Origin: Soehngenia sp.
Lineage (GTDB): Bacteria; Bacillota; Clostridia; Tissierellales; Tissierellaceae
Assembly: GCA_024637045.1 (NCBI GenBank)
Contig: JAGXFX010000027.1
Span: forward strand, 1-64,000
DNA: 64,000 nt
Direction of reading: 5' to 3'
Shown: piece after piece, positions 24,064 through 35,500 of the stretch
Layout of the letters: every line of letters starts with the position of its first letter
Position numbering within the stretch: position 1 is the first letter of the stretch
Notes under the pieces: model-generated
The model's database searches: none
Seen by the model: the letters and a program-made list of their open reading frames with translations, nothing else
What the model was told of the DNA's origin: nothing
Program-made: the position numbers and the translations under genes

Positions 24064-25332
24064 ATGAGCTGGACAAAGAAAATTATTATACTGTCAATAA
24101 TAGTAGCAGGGTATTTTGTTTTTAGGAACTATGCAGGATTTCAATTAATGGCTAGTGTTGCTGAACCAGAAAAAAAAGAGCAGGGAATTGTTACAGAACT
24201 TTACCAAGTGGAGAAGAAACCTATGATACAGGACCTTAATTACCTTGGAACGCTTGAGAGTGATATGAAAGCAATGCTAAATCCCAAGGTAACAGGTAAC
24301 ATTACGTCTATTAATGTATCAGAGGGGGATATTGTGCATGAGGGAGATGTACTTCTTGTAATTGATACTGAGCAGATTCAAGCTAAAATGGAGACAATTA
24401 AACAGAAAAGAGTTTTATTTAATCAAACTTTGTCATATCTCGATTCTGAGATAAGCAGCTTTTATTCCTCAAATCCTTTGGTTTCCAAAATTCAGTCTTC
24501 AAAACTGAGCATTGAATATCAAAATTCAGAGGTTGATAAACTTAGAACTCTATATGAAGGTGGTGCCATATCAAAATCTCAACTAGATCAGGGAGAGCTT
24601 CAACTACAAACTATGAGAATTCAATTGCAAGAACTTGAGCAGTCTGCCAATTCAAATTATGACAAGTTTCAGCAAGAGAAAGATATTGCAGCAGCTCAGT
24701 TAAGTGAGCTGGAAGCCTCAATATCTGAGATTGAACTATCTTTGAGAGATGCTACAATAAAAGCGCCATTTGATGGACAGGTCACTCAATTGATGGTTTC
24801 AGTAGGAGAACTCGCCTCTCCAGGAAGGGTGCTGCTAAGTCTGGATAATGTACATCAGATTAGAGTTGTTACACAGGTTGGAGAATCGGATTTGCAAAAA
24901 ATCACTAAGGGAATGGAAGTGGAAGTGACTCTTTCCGGTTACGAGGATTCAATTAAAGGATTTGTTTCATACAAAAGCGGCAGTGTTAATCCCAAGACAA
25001 GAATAGGTGAGATCAGAATAGAAGTAGACATGCCTGAGGAAATTGTTGTAATGGGATCTAGTGCTAGGATTAGAATACTCTTGGATTCAAGTAGAAACGA
25101 AATAATGATTCCAACTTCAGCCGTAAAAAATCTGGAGACAGGAAGTGTGGTATATGTTTTCAATGGAAATGAAAGAGTATATGAAAGAAAAATTAATGTT
25201 GGGGATAACGTAGGTGGTGAGTACCATGTGATAGAAGGACTTGCAGAGGGAGATATTATTGCAACTCGAAACATCCAATCTTTAAGTGATGGAACACTTA
25301 TCTATTCACTGGAAGGAGAGGATGGTCAATGA
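24064..25332 (+). CDS. RND efflux adaptor (membrane fusion protein)
   Basis: 422 residues: an N-terminal membrane anchor (IIILSIIVAGYFVF), a split biotinyl-lipoyl domain (VTGNITSINVSEGDIVHEGD and ATIKAPFDGQVTQLMVSVGE) around a long alpha-hairpin (about 110-220), then beta-barrel and membrane-proximal domains. It starts four bases after the repressor gene and overlaps the pump gene by four bases (ATGA). In a Gram-positive cell without an outer-membrane channel it would couple the pump to the wall space. Confidence 0.92.
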   Translation: MSWTKKIIILSIIVAGYFVFRNYAGFQLMASVAEPEKKEQGIVTELYQVEKKPMIQDLNYLGTLESDMKAMLNPKVTGNITSINVSEGDIVHEGDVLLVIDTEQIQAKMETIKQKRVLFNQTLSYLDSEISSFYSSNPLVSKIQSSKLSIEYQNSEVDKLRTLYEGGAISKSQLDQGELQLQTMRIQLQELEQSANSNYDKFQQEKDIAAAQLSELEASISEIELSLRDATIKAPFDGQVTQLMVSVGELASPGRVLLSLDNVHQIRVVTQVGESDLQKITKGMEVEVTLSGYEDSIKGFVSYKSGSVNPKTRIGEIRIEVDMPEEIVVMGSSARIRILLDSSRNEIMIPTSAVKNLETGSVVYVFNGNERVYERKINVGDNVGGEYHVIEGLAEGDIIATRNIQSLSDGTLIYSLEGEDGQ

Positions 25333-28300
25333 GTTTCGGTAAATTCTCAACAGGAAAAAAATATGTAGTTCTATCTCTAATAATTGGTATCTTGATATTT
25401 GGAGTATACAGCATGTTTACTCTGAATACACAACTTTCGCCAGACACAAGTCCACCGACTGTAACTGTAATGAGTGTATACCCTGGAGCTATGGCTCTTG
25501 ATGTTTCGACTGATGTATCGAAAACCATGGAAGAAGCTTTTGCCAAACTAGATGGAATAGAGGATATTAGCTCATCAAGCCAGGACAATATTTCCATTAT
25601 CCGTCTAACATTTGATTATTCAACTGATGTTGACCAAGCGGCTATAGACATTCAAAATACAATAAGTACAATCAGGAATTCACTCCCTGATAGTTTACAG
25701 GATCCACAGGTTTTAAAGTTTAGCGTGTCTGATCAGCCGGTAATGACAATAGGTCTAAAGACTGAATCCCTGTCCATGAAGGATTTGAGAAATCTGACTG
25801 AGGATAAATTGGCATATGAGCTGCAGCTTGTTGAAGGAGTTGCTGCAGTAAACATTTTTGGAGGTTATGTCGAAGAGATAAGTGTAAGCTTAGATGGAGC
25901 AACGGTGAGAGCCTATGGACTTTCGATAGATCAGATAGTTGGAGCACTCAAGGCTTCAAATATAAAAGCACCTGGAGGGAATATTTCTTACGAAGGAAGA
26001 GATTTATTACTAAGAGTTGAAGAGAGTCTTTTGTCCCTGGAGGAGCTGAGGAATATTGATATTCCTCTTGGAGACGGTAATTCTGTTCCTCTTTCTGCAC
26101 TTGGTTCTATTGAATCAGGTACATCTGACAGAGAAGGATCCTATCGACTTAATGGTGAAGACGCTCTGGCACTTCTTATCACAAAAAAAGCTGATTATAA
26201 CACTGTAGAAGTGATTGAAACCATAAATGACAAGATGATTGACTTGGAAGAATCCTATCCCTACGTAGAAATGACAGTTGCCAACGATGATTCTGAGTTT
26301 ACTAATCAGATGGTTTCAAATATGGCTACAAGTGTCTTAATTGCGATCATTTTTACAATGGGTATAATTCTTTTATTTATAAACAATGTATCTCGATCGT
26401 TGGTAATATCAATTTCAATGCCATTAGTTTTCTTAAGTACTATGGGACTGATGAAAATATTCGACATGGATCTGGATCTGGTAACACTATCAGCGTTGAT
26501 ACTTAGTATTGGGTTTGTGGTGGATACCGCTATTGTTGTTGTTGAAAATATAAGTAGTCATACGGGGCAAGGTAAAGAAATCACTAGGGCAGCAATAGCA
26601 GGTACCGACGAGATTGCGCTTCCTAGTATTGCAGGAGCCACCACTACTTTGATTGTGCTGATACCCCTTCTGTTTATATCAGGATTTGTCGGGGAAATGT
26701 TTAGACCTTTATCTATGACTCTTATCTTTGCAATATCTTCATCGTTAAGGGTGGCATTGATTATTATTCCACTATTAACCGTAATGTTTCACTCCTTTCA
26801 ATTCACAAGAACAGAAAAACTTGTTTCAGTTCTATCAAAACCATTTAATAGGTTTATGGATTCAATTATGGAGAGGTACGTTAGTCTTTTTTATAAGGCT
26901 AGTAAGATGAAAAAAAGAGCTTTGTTAATAATGGTGGTTCTGATGGTCTTAAGTGGATTGTTTATTCAATCAAACGGAATGGAAATGTTGCCTAAATTTG
27001 ATAGTGGTGTGTCCTATGTGACAATCGAAATGGTTCCGGGAACACCTTTGGAAAAAACTGAAGAAGCTGTGGGAGTAGTAGAGAAATACTTGCTGGAAAT
27101 CGATGAAGTTGTTTCTTTTGATTCAAGAATTGGCTATGAGGAAGGGAATATACAACAAGGTGATTTCGGTATTATGGGAAGCGATCAGGCAATGATAACC
27201 GTGAATCTGACATCAAGAAAAGAGAGAAACCTGTCAATCTGGGAATTTCAGGAAGAATTAAGAAATAATATTGAGGAAATTCCTGATATCAATAGATATG
27301 TTGTTAAAGAAAAAGGAGGAACGGCCGTTACAGGTGCCTCTGCACCCATAGCAGTCAAGGTAACCGGTGAGGATCTTGATGTATTATATCATGTTGCAGA
27401 GGATGCAGTTGCAGGAATACAGGGAGTTGAAGGTACTACTAATATTTTCACAAGTTTCAACAATGATTATAGACAGATGTCTTTGAAGCTGGACAAGGAA
27501 AGACTTTCAGAACTTGGACTCACAAGTGCGTCTGTATCAACTCAGCTGTATGGAAGAATGGAAGGAATAGATGCAACAACCATGACAATTGGTGCTGACG
27601 ATTCTATTGATGTACGAGTTGGTTATGACGGTGATTCTTCATCTGATATGGATTACCTTATGGATACCTATCTTACCACTCCATTGGGAGTAAGAATTCC
27701 CTTGTATGAAGTTGCTCGAATTGAGGTTGAAAATAGAGCCAATATGGTTGAAAGGGAAAATATGTCTTATACCGTTAGCATAAACGGATTCACTGAAGAT
27801 CGTGCATTCAGTCATGTAGTGGCAGACATACAAAGTGAAATTGACAAAATGGAATTACCCAAAGGGTATACAATTGAGTTTAGTGGTGAACAAAAGACCC
27901 TGACTGATTCTGTTGGAGACATGGCATTTCTTATATCACTTGCAATTGTTTTTGTGTATTTGATATTAGTACCTCAATTCAAATCATTCTTGCATCCTGT
28001 TACAATAATGGCAGCAATACCAATGGTGGTTATTGGAATCGCACCTGCATTGGGACTAACTGGCAAGTATATGTCGATGCCGGTTTTACTAGGATTCATT
28101 CTGCTTGCTGGCACAGTTGTTAACAACTCAATATTATTGGTAGCTGCGATAAACGAAAATAGAGACAAAGGCTCCACAATTACACAGGAAATAGAGGATG
28201 CGATTAGGTCAAGATTTAGACCAATTATGATGACGGCATTTTCAGATATTGTAGGAATGATGCCACTGGCACTTCAGCTTGCATTGGGATCTGAGAGGTT

Positions 28301-28460
28301 TTCTCCGCTAGCAATTACCGTTATAGGAGGAATGCTTGCAGCTACACTTCTTACAATCATTATTATTCCGCTGATTTATATGACTCTAGAGGGAGCAGGC
28401 GTGAGCTTAAGAAGACTTTTCGGAAAAGAAGCTATAACCCCTGAAGCAGCTGGAAATTAA
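25329..28460 (+). CDS. RND-family multidrug/efflux permease
   Basis: 1043 residues, full length for the AcrB-like HAE-1 type. It has twelve membrane helices in two halves, large porter loops after helices 1 and 7, and the proton-relay region LILSIGFVVDTAIVVVENI with its Asp. The second half has PVLLGFILLAGTVVNNSILLV. It expels lipophilic compounds using the proton gradient. It is the last gene of the operon led by the TetR gene. Confidence 0.93.
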   Translation: MSFGKFSTGKKYVVLSLIIGILIFGVYSMFTLNTQLSPDTSPPTVTVMSVYPGAMALDVSTDVSKTMEEAFAKLDGIEDISSSSQDNISIIRLTFDYSTDVDQAAIDIQNTISTIRNSLPDSLQDPQVLKFSVSDQPVMTIGLKTESLSMKDLRNLTEDKLAYELQLVEGVAAVNIFGGYVEEISVSLDGATVRAYGLSIDQIVGALKASNIKAPGGNISYEGRDLLLRVEESLLSLEELRNIDIPLGDGNSVPLSALGSIESGTSDREGSYRLNGEDALALLITKKADYNTVEVIETINDKMIDLEESYPYVEMTVANDDSEFTNQMVSNMATSVLIAIIFTMGIILLFINNVSRSLVISISMPLVFLSTMGLMKIFDMDLDLVTLSALILSIGFVVDTAIVVVENISSHTGQGKEITRAAIAGTDEIALPSIAGATTTLIVLIPLLFISGFVGEMFRPLSMTLIFAISSSLRVALIIIPLLTVMFHSFQFTRTEKLVSVLSKPFNRFMDSIMERYVSLFYKASKMKKRALLIMVVLMVLSGLFIQSNGMEMLPKFDSGVSYVTIEMVPGTPLEKTEEAVGVVEKYLLEIDEVVSFDSRIGYEEGNIQQGDFGIMGSDQAMITVNLTSRKERNLSIWEFQEELRNNIEEIPDINRYVVKEKGGTAVTGASAPIAVKVTGEDLDVLYHVAEDAVAGIQGVEGTTNIFTSFNNDYRQMSLKLDKERLSELGLTSASVSTQLYGRMEGIDATTMTIGADDSIDVRVGYDGDSSSDMDYLMDTYLTTPLGVRIPLYEVARIEVENRANMVERENMSYTVSINGFTEDRAFSHVVADIQSEIDKMELPKGYTIEFSGEQKTLTDSVGDMAFLISLAIVFVYLILVPQFKSFLHPVTIMAAIPMVVIGIAPALGLTGKYMSMPVLLGFILLAGTVVNNSILLVAAINENRDKGSTITQEIEDAIRSRFRPIMMTAFSDIVGMMPLALQLALGSERFSPLAITVIGGMLAATLLTIIIIPLIYMTLEGAGVSLRRLFGKEAITPEAAGN

Positions 28461-28549
28461 CAGTCTGCTATGAAAACGATGGGTATATACAATAATACAG
28501 GGTATAAATGAAAGAGATATGTAAATATATTGCCAATGGGGGGATGAAG

Positions 28550-30238
28550 ATGAATTATAGAGAGAAGTATCAATCATGGATTGATGATCCATTTTTTGAT
28601 GATGAGACAACAGCGGAACTTAAGGCACTGACCGATGAGGATGAGATAGAAGATCGGTTCTACCAGGATCTTGAGTTTGGTACTGCCGGATTGAGAGGTA
28701 AGCTTGGTGCAGGAACCAATAGAATGAACATATACACTGTAAGCCTTGCAACAGAAGGTCTCGCACGTACTATTGAGAACTATGGTGAAGAAGCCATGAA
28801 AAAAGGTGTAGCTATTGCATATGATGTAAGGTTATATTCAGATAAGTTTGCCGAAATTGCAGCAAGGGTACTGGCAGCAAAGGGAATTAAAGTATACTTA
28901 TTTGATGATATCAGACCTACACCCATGCTGTCATATGCAGTTAGAAAGCTCAATACACAGTCTGGAATAGTTGTAACAGCCAGTCACAATCCACAGGAGT
29001 ACAATGGTTACAAGGCGTATTGGGAGGAAGGATCCCAGATTCTAGATGATGTAGCAGATGAGATATTAGAGGAGATTGATGGAATTGATCACTACAAAGA
29101 CATAAAGATGATGGATTTTGAAGAAGCAAAGAAAAAGGGATTAATTGAAATTATTGGCAAAGAAATTGATGATGAGTATTATTCAGAACTATTAAAAATG
29201 AAGATAAATGATGATATTGACAAGAATGTCAAAATTGTTTTTACACCTCTTAATGGTACAGGAAACATTCCTGTAAGAAGGATTTTAAGTGAAAGAGGTT
29301 TCAACAATATTTTTGTAGTACCTGAGCAGGCAGAGCCTGATTATACATTTGCAACTGTAGGCTATCCTAATCCAGAGGATAGCAAAGCGTTTAAATATGC
29401 GAGGGAACTGGGATTAAAGAAAGATGCAGATTTATTACTGGCTACAGACCCGGATTGTGACAGAGTTGCAATAGCAGTTAGAAATGAGAAGAAGGATTAT
29501 ACCTATCTAAATGGAAACCAGACAGGAGCATTATTGATCTACTATATACTTTCAGAAAGAAGCAAGAAAGGCAATCTCCCTGAAAATCCTGCTATAGTCA
29601 AGAGTATTGTAACTGGTGATTTAGGGAAAGCCATTGCAAAGAAGTATGATGTGACAACATTTGAAACTTTGACAGGATTCAAAAATATTTGTGCATTGGC
29701 GAATGAATGGGATGAAACAGAAGCTTTCAATTTCGTGTTCGGTTATGAAGAAAGTATAGGCTATGTTTATAAGGATCTTGTAAGGGATAAGGATGCAGTT
29801 GTTGCTTCTATGATGATTGCAGAAATGGCTGGTTACTACAAGAAAGAGGGAAGAACCCTGCTTGAAGTACTTGAAGATATATACAAGGAATTCGGCTATT
29901 ATTACGAAAAGCTAATTTCGATTGTTCTTGAGGGAGTTGAAGGACAGGAAAGAATCAAAAGAATGATGGATGATATTAGACACCATTCTATAGATTCAAT
30001 TGGCGAAATGATGCTTCAAAAAACGGTGGATTATTTTAGAGATGAAACCGATGTAGGAAAATCAAATGTTCTCAAATATTATATGGATGAAGGATCATGG
30101 TATGCTATCAGACCTTCTGGTACTGAACCAAAAATAAAACTCTACATATACTCAAAAGGTAAATCAAGAGAAGACGCACAGGATAAGGTTGAGTTGATTG
30201 AAAAGGTTGTAAGACACAGACTGGAGTCAGTTGAATAA
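28550..30238 (+). CDS. pgcA: Phosphohexomutase (phosphoglucomutase/phosphomannomutase)
   Basis: 562 residues from ATG 28550; GGGGGG six bases upstream decides it over an ATG two codons earlier. It has the alpha-D-phosphohexomutase pattern: LEFGTAGLRGKLGAGTNRMN, the phosphoserine loop TASHNPQEYNGYK with S145, the metal loop DPDCDRVAIA, the sugar-binding GYEESIGY, and the phosphate-binding RPSGTEPKIKLY. It interconverts hexose 1- and 6-phosphates for cell-wall and glycolipid synthesis. A long palindrome follows. Confidence 0.92.
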   Translation: MNYREKYQSWIDDPFFDDETTAELKALTDEDEIEDRFYQDLEFGTAGLRGKLGAGTNRMNIYTVSLATEGLARTIENYGEEAMKKGVAIAYDVRLYSDKFAEIAARVLAAKGIKVYLFDDIRPTPMLSYAVRKLNTQSGIVVTASHNPQEYNGYKAYWEEGSQILDDVADEILEEIDGIDHYKDIKMMDFEEAKKKGLIEIIGKEIDDEYYSELLKMKINDDIDKNVKIVFTPLNGTGNIPVRRILSERGFNNIFVVPEQAEPDYTFATVGYPNPEDSKAFKYARELGLKKDADLLLATDPDCDRVAIAVRNEKKDYTYLNGNQTGALLIYYILSERSKKGNLPENPAIVKSIVTGDLGKAIAKKYDVTTFETLTGFKNICALANEWDETEAFNFVFGYEESIGYVYKDLVRDKDAVVASMMIAEMAGYYKKEGRTLLEVLEDIYKEFGYYYEKLISIVLEGVEGQERIKRMMDDIRHHSIDSIGEMMLQKTVDYFRDETDVGKSNVLKYYMDEGSWYAIRPSGTEPKIKLYIYSKGKSREDAQDKVELIEKVVRHRLESVE

Positions 30239-30262
30239 AATTATAATCAGCCAAATCAAGAG

Positions 30263-30312
30263 ACATGTAATAATAATGCCCACCTCGCGAGGTGGGCATT
30301 ATTATTACATGT
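30263..30312. terminator. 50-bp perfect palindrome, bidirectional terminator
   Basis: A perfect palindrome of 25-bp arms centred on CTCGCGAG. The GC-rich core is GCCCACCTCGCGAGGTGGGC, and the outer arms are AT-rich, giving T-rich tails on both strands. It lies between two convergent genes and includes the last codons of the minus-strand one. Confidence 0.8.
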
Positions 30313-31345
30313 TTTTCAGTATATGTTTTGCGAAGTTCTCAGCATTTATTTTTATATTAGGGACTTCATTAATTGACCCGGGATCATTTGCTGTAGCCAT
30401 GATTGAAAATTCAGGTGGAAGCTCAAATGTCTTGTTCATATTTAAGCTGCTGATAAGCTGCTTGGCTAGAGCATCACCACCGGAGAAACCTGATACTATT
30501 ACTGTGAAGATTTTTTTGTCATAGAATTTTGTCTTTCTGAACAAGGCTGTAAGTCTGTTTATTGTGGCTACAATATTTGCTGTAATCATATCGTTATAGT
30601 TTGGACAAAGAAATATTATGGTAGATGCATCCTGAATTGCTGGATATACTTCTTCTACAACTACTCCTCCATAAAAACATTTAGCCTGCTTTCCAAAGTA
30701 CTTGCAGGTTTTGTAGCTACATCCTCTGCAGTCTGTTATCGTTCCATTCCCAAGATAAACTTCATTTATTTGAACATCATGAAGATGTTCCTTAACCATT
30801 TCCCAAAGTGAATATGTATTGGATGTTTCTTTATTCGAAGAGTGTAGAACCGCAATTGTCTTGTTTCTGAAATACTCCTGAGTTGAAAGAAGTCTTCTTC
30901 CGAGTTCTTCACTTTTTTTGAGACAGATTTCCTCCAAGGATAAATCATATATTTTTTTTAAGGGGATGTAGTTGTCCAAGTTTTGATTTGCTTCAATTAC
31001 AGGTCTGCCAGGAAAAGTACATCCCAACTGGTTTGAAATAAAAACAACGTCCTGCGCTGCAGTCTTTGTAAAGCTGTCGTATCCACTATGAATCAGTATT
31101 GAGCCTCTTGTATTTTTCAAGGAGTCTTTTCCTCTATTGACAAGTGCCTCAAGGATTATATTTAGATGCGAATTAATACCTATAGAATTTAATTCTATTG
31201 CAAATAGAATATTGTGACCTTTTAAGTCAGGTAAATTCTCTTCGTTATTGATAACATTGAAAGACTCCCCATTTGTTGCCTTGTCAATCATTTTCTGTAG
31301 AAGAGGGGAGGGTTTTGATGGCACAATAAGTGTAAATGGTCTCAT
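30305..31345 (-). CDS. Flavodoxin-fold NAD(P)H:FMN reductase-like protein
   Basis: 346 residues. The first 150 are a domain I do not recognise (FTLIVPSKPSPLLQKMIDKA). From about 160 on it is a flavodoxin-type reductase: TIAVLHSSNKETSNTYSLWE for FMN phosphate binding, then TITDCRGCSYKTCKYFGKQ with a four-cysteine cluster, and STIIFLCPNYNDMITANIVA. The cysteine cluster could bind a metal or act in redox. It overlaps the preceding dehydrogenase-like gene by four bases, so it is the last member of a coupled operon with the 1574-residue fusion protein. Confidence 0.75.
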   Translation of the reverse strand: MRPFTLIVPSKPSPLLQKMIDKATNGESFNVINNEENLPDLKGHNILFAIELNSIGINSHLNIILEALVNRGKDSLKNTRGSILIHSGYDSFTKTAAQDVVFISNQLGCTFPGRPVIEANQNLDNYIPLKKIYDLSLEEICLKKSEELGRRLLSTQEYFRNKTIAVLHSSNKETSNTYSLWEMVKEHLHDVQINEVYLGNGTITDCRGCSYKTCKYFGKQAKCFYGGVVVEEVYPAIQDASTIIFLCPNYNDMITANIVATINRLTALFRKTKFYDKKIFTVIVSGFSGGDALAKQLISSLNMNKTFELPPEFSIMATANDPGSINEVPNIKINAENFAKHILKNM

Positions 31346-32583
31346 ATTATACTCCTTAGTTCGTTATAGGTTTCTTCAAGTCTTTTTCTAAGCATTGAAT
31401 CCAAATCATATGATGGAACTTCAATGCCATGTTTTGTAAGCCTCATTTTTGAACCCATAAATACTTCTCCGATCATTGAAGAGCCGTAAAAGTATTCATT
31501 TCTTATGGTAGCTATCAAGGAAAGTGCGCCTGATGACAAGCTAGGAGCTACATAAGGCTTAAATCCAAACTTCCTGATCTCCAGGTTTGAATTAAGGGTT
31601 TTATCTGTAAGTGCAAGCGATTGCTTCTCATTGTAGTTTATCATACTGTCAGCAACTATCAAGCCCTTTCCGTGAGGACCAAAGACCTGCCCTTCTTTAA
31701 GATATTGTATTAATTCAGGATTTCTCTCTGCGTGGAAGATAGCCCTGGCATTCATAACACCTAGACCATAACCAATTATTTGATTGGGAGCTAGCCCCAT
31801 GTAATCAAGATTTCCTCTTTCATCAACGTTTGAATCAAGATAAAGTCCTCTGCAGAGCAGGTCAACAGGATCGCTAACAATTGCAAATATTCCCTTGAAG
31901 TGCTTTTCACGAGCAGCTCTGGCATATTTTTTTAAAATTTCTCTATTTCCTTCAAGTTGAACCATCCTCACATCAACATTTTCAGATCCTACTGGTGGAA
32001 TACCCTTAGATGCGCAGAATACCAACATGTCACAATCGAATAAATCCTTCTCTTCCAAAGGTACAATCTTTGGGAATGAATCCTCATCAAATGGTTGTCT
32101 AACCTGGTTTAATTCATGCTCCCATCTATTTATCTTATCAACGCTTCTATCATATATTCCAATTGTCATATTTGAGCCTAAAAGTCTGAGTCCAATAAGA
32201 AGAGTGCTTCCAACATCGCCAAGAGCGATAACATTAATTCTCCAGTGTTCAGGTAAACTATCCAACTCTTCTTTCCATGTGGGGAATGAGGTGTTAATAC
32301 ACTTGATATTTCCATCAGCTATTCTTCGAGTTATCCAGGTGGGTAGACCGGAATTTTCTTCATCTCTCTGAAGAAGACCCAGTCCTTCTACATCTGATGC
32401 TATCTGTGAACAAGATGTCACCAAAAAACCTCTGCGGGATGAGAAGGGATCCATGGACTTCAAGAAATATATTGTTTCCTTTGCATTGACAATCTCTTCC
32501 TTGGAAGCATTTTCCAAGGAAGAAATTTTAAAAAATGAAAATAATAATTTGCTATTTAATTTATAATAGTATATTTTTTTCAT
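31342..32583 (-). CDS. Divergent lactate/malate-dehydrogenase-fold protein
   Basis: 413 residues. After about 115 residues of unknown fold comes a Rossmann domain (INVIALGDVGSTLLIGLRLL) with later LDH/MDH-like marks: AIVSDPVDLL in place of NPVD, GYGLGVMNARAIF with the substrate Arg, and FGPHGKGL with the catalytic His in place of GEHG. The usual Asn before PVD is Asp. It is probably an NAD(P)-dependent oxidoreductase of unknown substrate. It overlaps both neighbours by four bases (ATGA), showing coupled synthesis with the large fusion protein and the flavodoxin-like reductase. Confidence 0.75.
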   Translation of the reverse strand: MKKIYYYKLNSKLLFSFFKISSLENASKEEIVNAKETIYFLKSMDPFSSRRGFLVTSCSQIASDVEGLGLLQRDEENSGLPTWITRRIADGNIKCINTSFPTWKEELDSLPEHWRINVIALGDVGSTLLIGLRLLGSNMTIGIYDRSVDKINRWEHELNQVRQPFDEDSFPKIVPLEEKDLFDCDMLVFCASKGIPPVGSENVDVRMVQLEGNREILKKYARAAREKHFKGIFAIVSDPVDLLCRGLYLDSNVDERGNLDYMGLAPNQIIGYGLGVMNARAIFHAERNPELIQYLKEGQVFGPHGKGLIVADSMINYNEKQSLALTDKTLNSNLEIRKFGFKPYVAPSLSSGALSLIATIRNEYFYGSSMIGEVFMGSKMRLTKHGIEVPSYDLDSMLRKRLEETYNELRSII

Positions 32584-35500
32584 CTCGAATGTCCTCTCAT
32601 AGTATGTTCCAGTCTCTTAAGGTAATGGATGTCCATCTCCAGGAAAGTGGAGGGCTTTTGATGCCTTTTCTGAAATACACTTCTCTCCAAATCTGGATAT
32701 CTTGGTGTGAAAATAACTTCTCCTAATGAAGCCAGTGTGAGATTCTTTTCGTTTATTTCCTGATAAACTTCTTCAATTATCTTTAAGAGGTCCAGAGAGT
32801 TATTAAGGCAAATCTCAGATAGATTGTAGATTGCATCCTGAGTAATGTCCTTAATAAACCTAGGAGATACATAGGGAAGTATAAAGTTTACACTAGGTAT
32901 TAGGTTTGATTCCAGATAATCTTTTTTTACCATATCTCCACCTAGGAATGGGTATTGGCTGCTTTCGTTGAACCATAACCTCAAATTCGGTACAAAGTAT
33001 GCGTATTCAACATCCAGATTCCTGATCTGAGCAATTTCTTTACCTTTACCAGAGAGTATCCCAACGAACAATTTGGAAATTTTGATACCTTCCTTTCGTA
33101 AAAGTGGTTCTACAATTTTAATTCTGTAACCTTTGTGAAGGAGGTCATCTAAAAGCATAACAGGTCTTTCAAATGATTTTATTGTCTTGCACTGACCTTC
33201 AAGTGATAAATAGTTAGGAAACTCACCTACTGTAAAGCTGTGTATGTCAGGTGCAAATATTCTTTCTGTATGGAGTGTCTTTGTGACTGTATTTGGTATT
33301 ATTGAGTTATTTAGAATTATACCGAATGGAACACACATCTTCTCACCCAGGTATTTCTTTTTACTATCTAATATTGAAACTCCATTTTCATCGCAAAGCT
33401 TTTGAATAAGCTTGCTGTAGACCATGTCCCTGTTAAAGGATATCAGCAACTCATTTGGGTAAAGATCTGCCAAGGCTCGCTTGAGTATTTTTCTGGTCGA
33501 AGTGATTACCTTTTGGATTCTAAGATCACTGTCATAAGGAGCTTTCAATGTATTTTCCAAATCCAGATTAATGCTTATAGGATTATTCATGTCAACCATA
33601 TACATGGGAGAGTTTTTATGTTGGAAAGGCATTCTCGAGAATCCTTGCATCAACAGATATTCTTCAGCTTTCTCATTCATTCCTGAAATCATTGTATTGC
33701 AATAAAGAGCATAATTATAGTCTCTGTTTAAGGCAATGGATAGTGTCTCATTTAACACCATGTCCATTAAATTGTCATTATCATCCCTTGCGTAAAGACA
33801 TGATATAAAAGCGGTTCTTCCTTTTGCATTTGTTCGAATATAGTCTGTCAATTTCTGGTTTTCGAATTCATCATAAAGCATACTGTGTCTGACCCAATAA
33901 AAAGCTGAAAAGCCTAAAGGTAATCCTGTTTCCATATCCTTAAGTATAATTATTCTGTAACTCATTTTGTTCCTAAGGTCAATAACTCCTTCTTCTTTTA
34001 TTTTGTTACCAAAGTTATCCATTAGGTATATAAGAATTTCACTGCTTAGATTTCGATGTACTTCAACATCCAGAGTTTTAGTTTCGACTAGAGTCTTATA
34101 AAGTGGTTCTCTGATGTACAGTCCATAATTATAGATGTAATCTGCTGCCATTGGATCTATTAACTTTGATATATCACGGTTTTTATCGATGTTATCTCTG
34201 ATTTGTGTAGAACTGATATCTTCATACTGAGTGGGTAATGTTAATTGAATAACTTTGCCTTTAATACGTAATATAGCTTCCTTCAGGGAGTCACTATCAC
34301 CTGTATGGGATTGATCTGTCCTTCGGTCAAATATTACATGGGAAAAATTAAGTATTTCACGATTTTTCTTATATGCTGATGCATTGATTATTACATCTGA
34401 ACCTACAGCAACGTAAACTTCTCTGTCTCCAAATATTTCTCGCAGGTTGGACATATCACTATCGGAGCTTATGTTTATTGGTATCTCTTTAGGGAAGAGG
34501 TAAATTCCATCTTCCTTGGAAATACTCATATTAATGATATTACGTCTGAACTGGTGCGCTTCAGTTCGCTTTGACCAAGAAAATTCATCGACTGCAAGAT
34601 ATATTTCAAAGCCTTTTCGTCTGATTTCCTTGGCAATTTCTCTATGACCAAGACTAAAGGGATCAAAAGAGCCTGGGAAGAAAACAACATCCTCATCAGT
34701 AGTCACATCAAGAATTCCGTGTTCAAATTCAAAATCAGATATATATCTATAGATATGGTTTAGGGAAGCAGCATTATTATAGAAAACAAAATTGTTTTCC
34801 CTTGAATCTTCTATAAGTGTAAGAATTTTCTTGCCTATTCTTCTGAATACAGTTTGCTTTTCATGGTGTGTGAGTTTATCAGAGTTAAACACAGTTGATG
34901 CTATAACCCTTAGAGCTTCTGTTTTTATCTCTACGCTATATGATGCAATTGGAACTAGAAGTAGTCCAAGCAGCCTGTTTAGACGTTTTTTGTTCGTTTT
35001 GTCATCTTCTTTGAAAAGGTCTCTATATTTGGGATAATTGATAATAGCGGTACCTATGGTATTCAATAGTAGCATAATTGTTTGTGGCCGAGATACCTTG
35101 ATTTTCTCCTCAAGGTCGTCAATCACTTCATCAAGCTCTTGTGGAGGAAGATAAAGGAATAGATGACCTAAATATTCAGGAATAAACTTCGTAAATTGAT
35201 AGTTCTCCATTTCCAACGCTCGCAGGAGTTCTATTGCAACATCATTTCTTTGTTCAAGTGAGAGCATTGGAATAATACTGAGAAGTGTATAGCCACTATA
35301 GTTCCTGACTCTTTCCACGGCACTTACCTTGAGCATGTTACAAAGGTGTATTGCGGTATGAATTCCTGTCTCTTTTGGATTTTTTCTTACTTGGTCATAC
35401 AGAATATCTATATTTATTTTTTTTGTGGTCCAGCCGGTCGCTGTCTTAAGATTTTCAAGGAAAAGCTCTGAAACATTAGCCTGATCCTGGATATAGTTTT

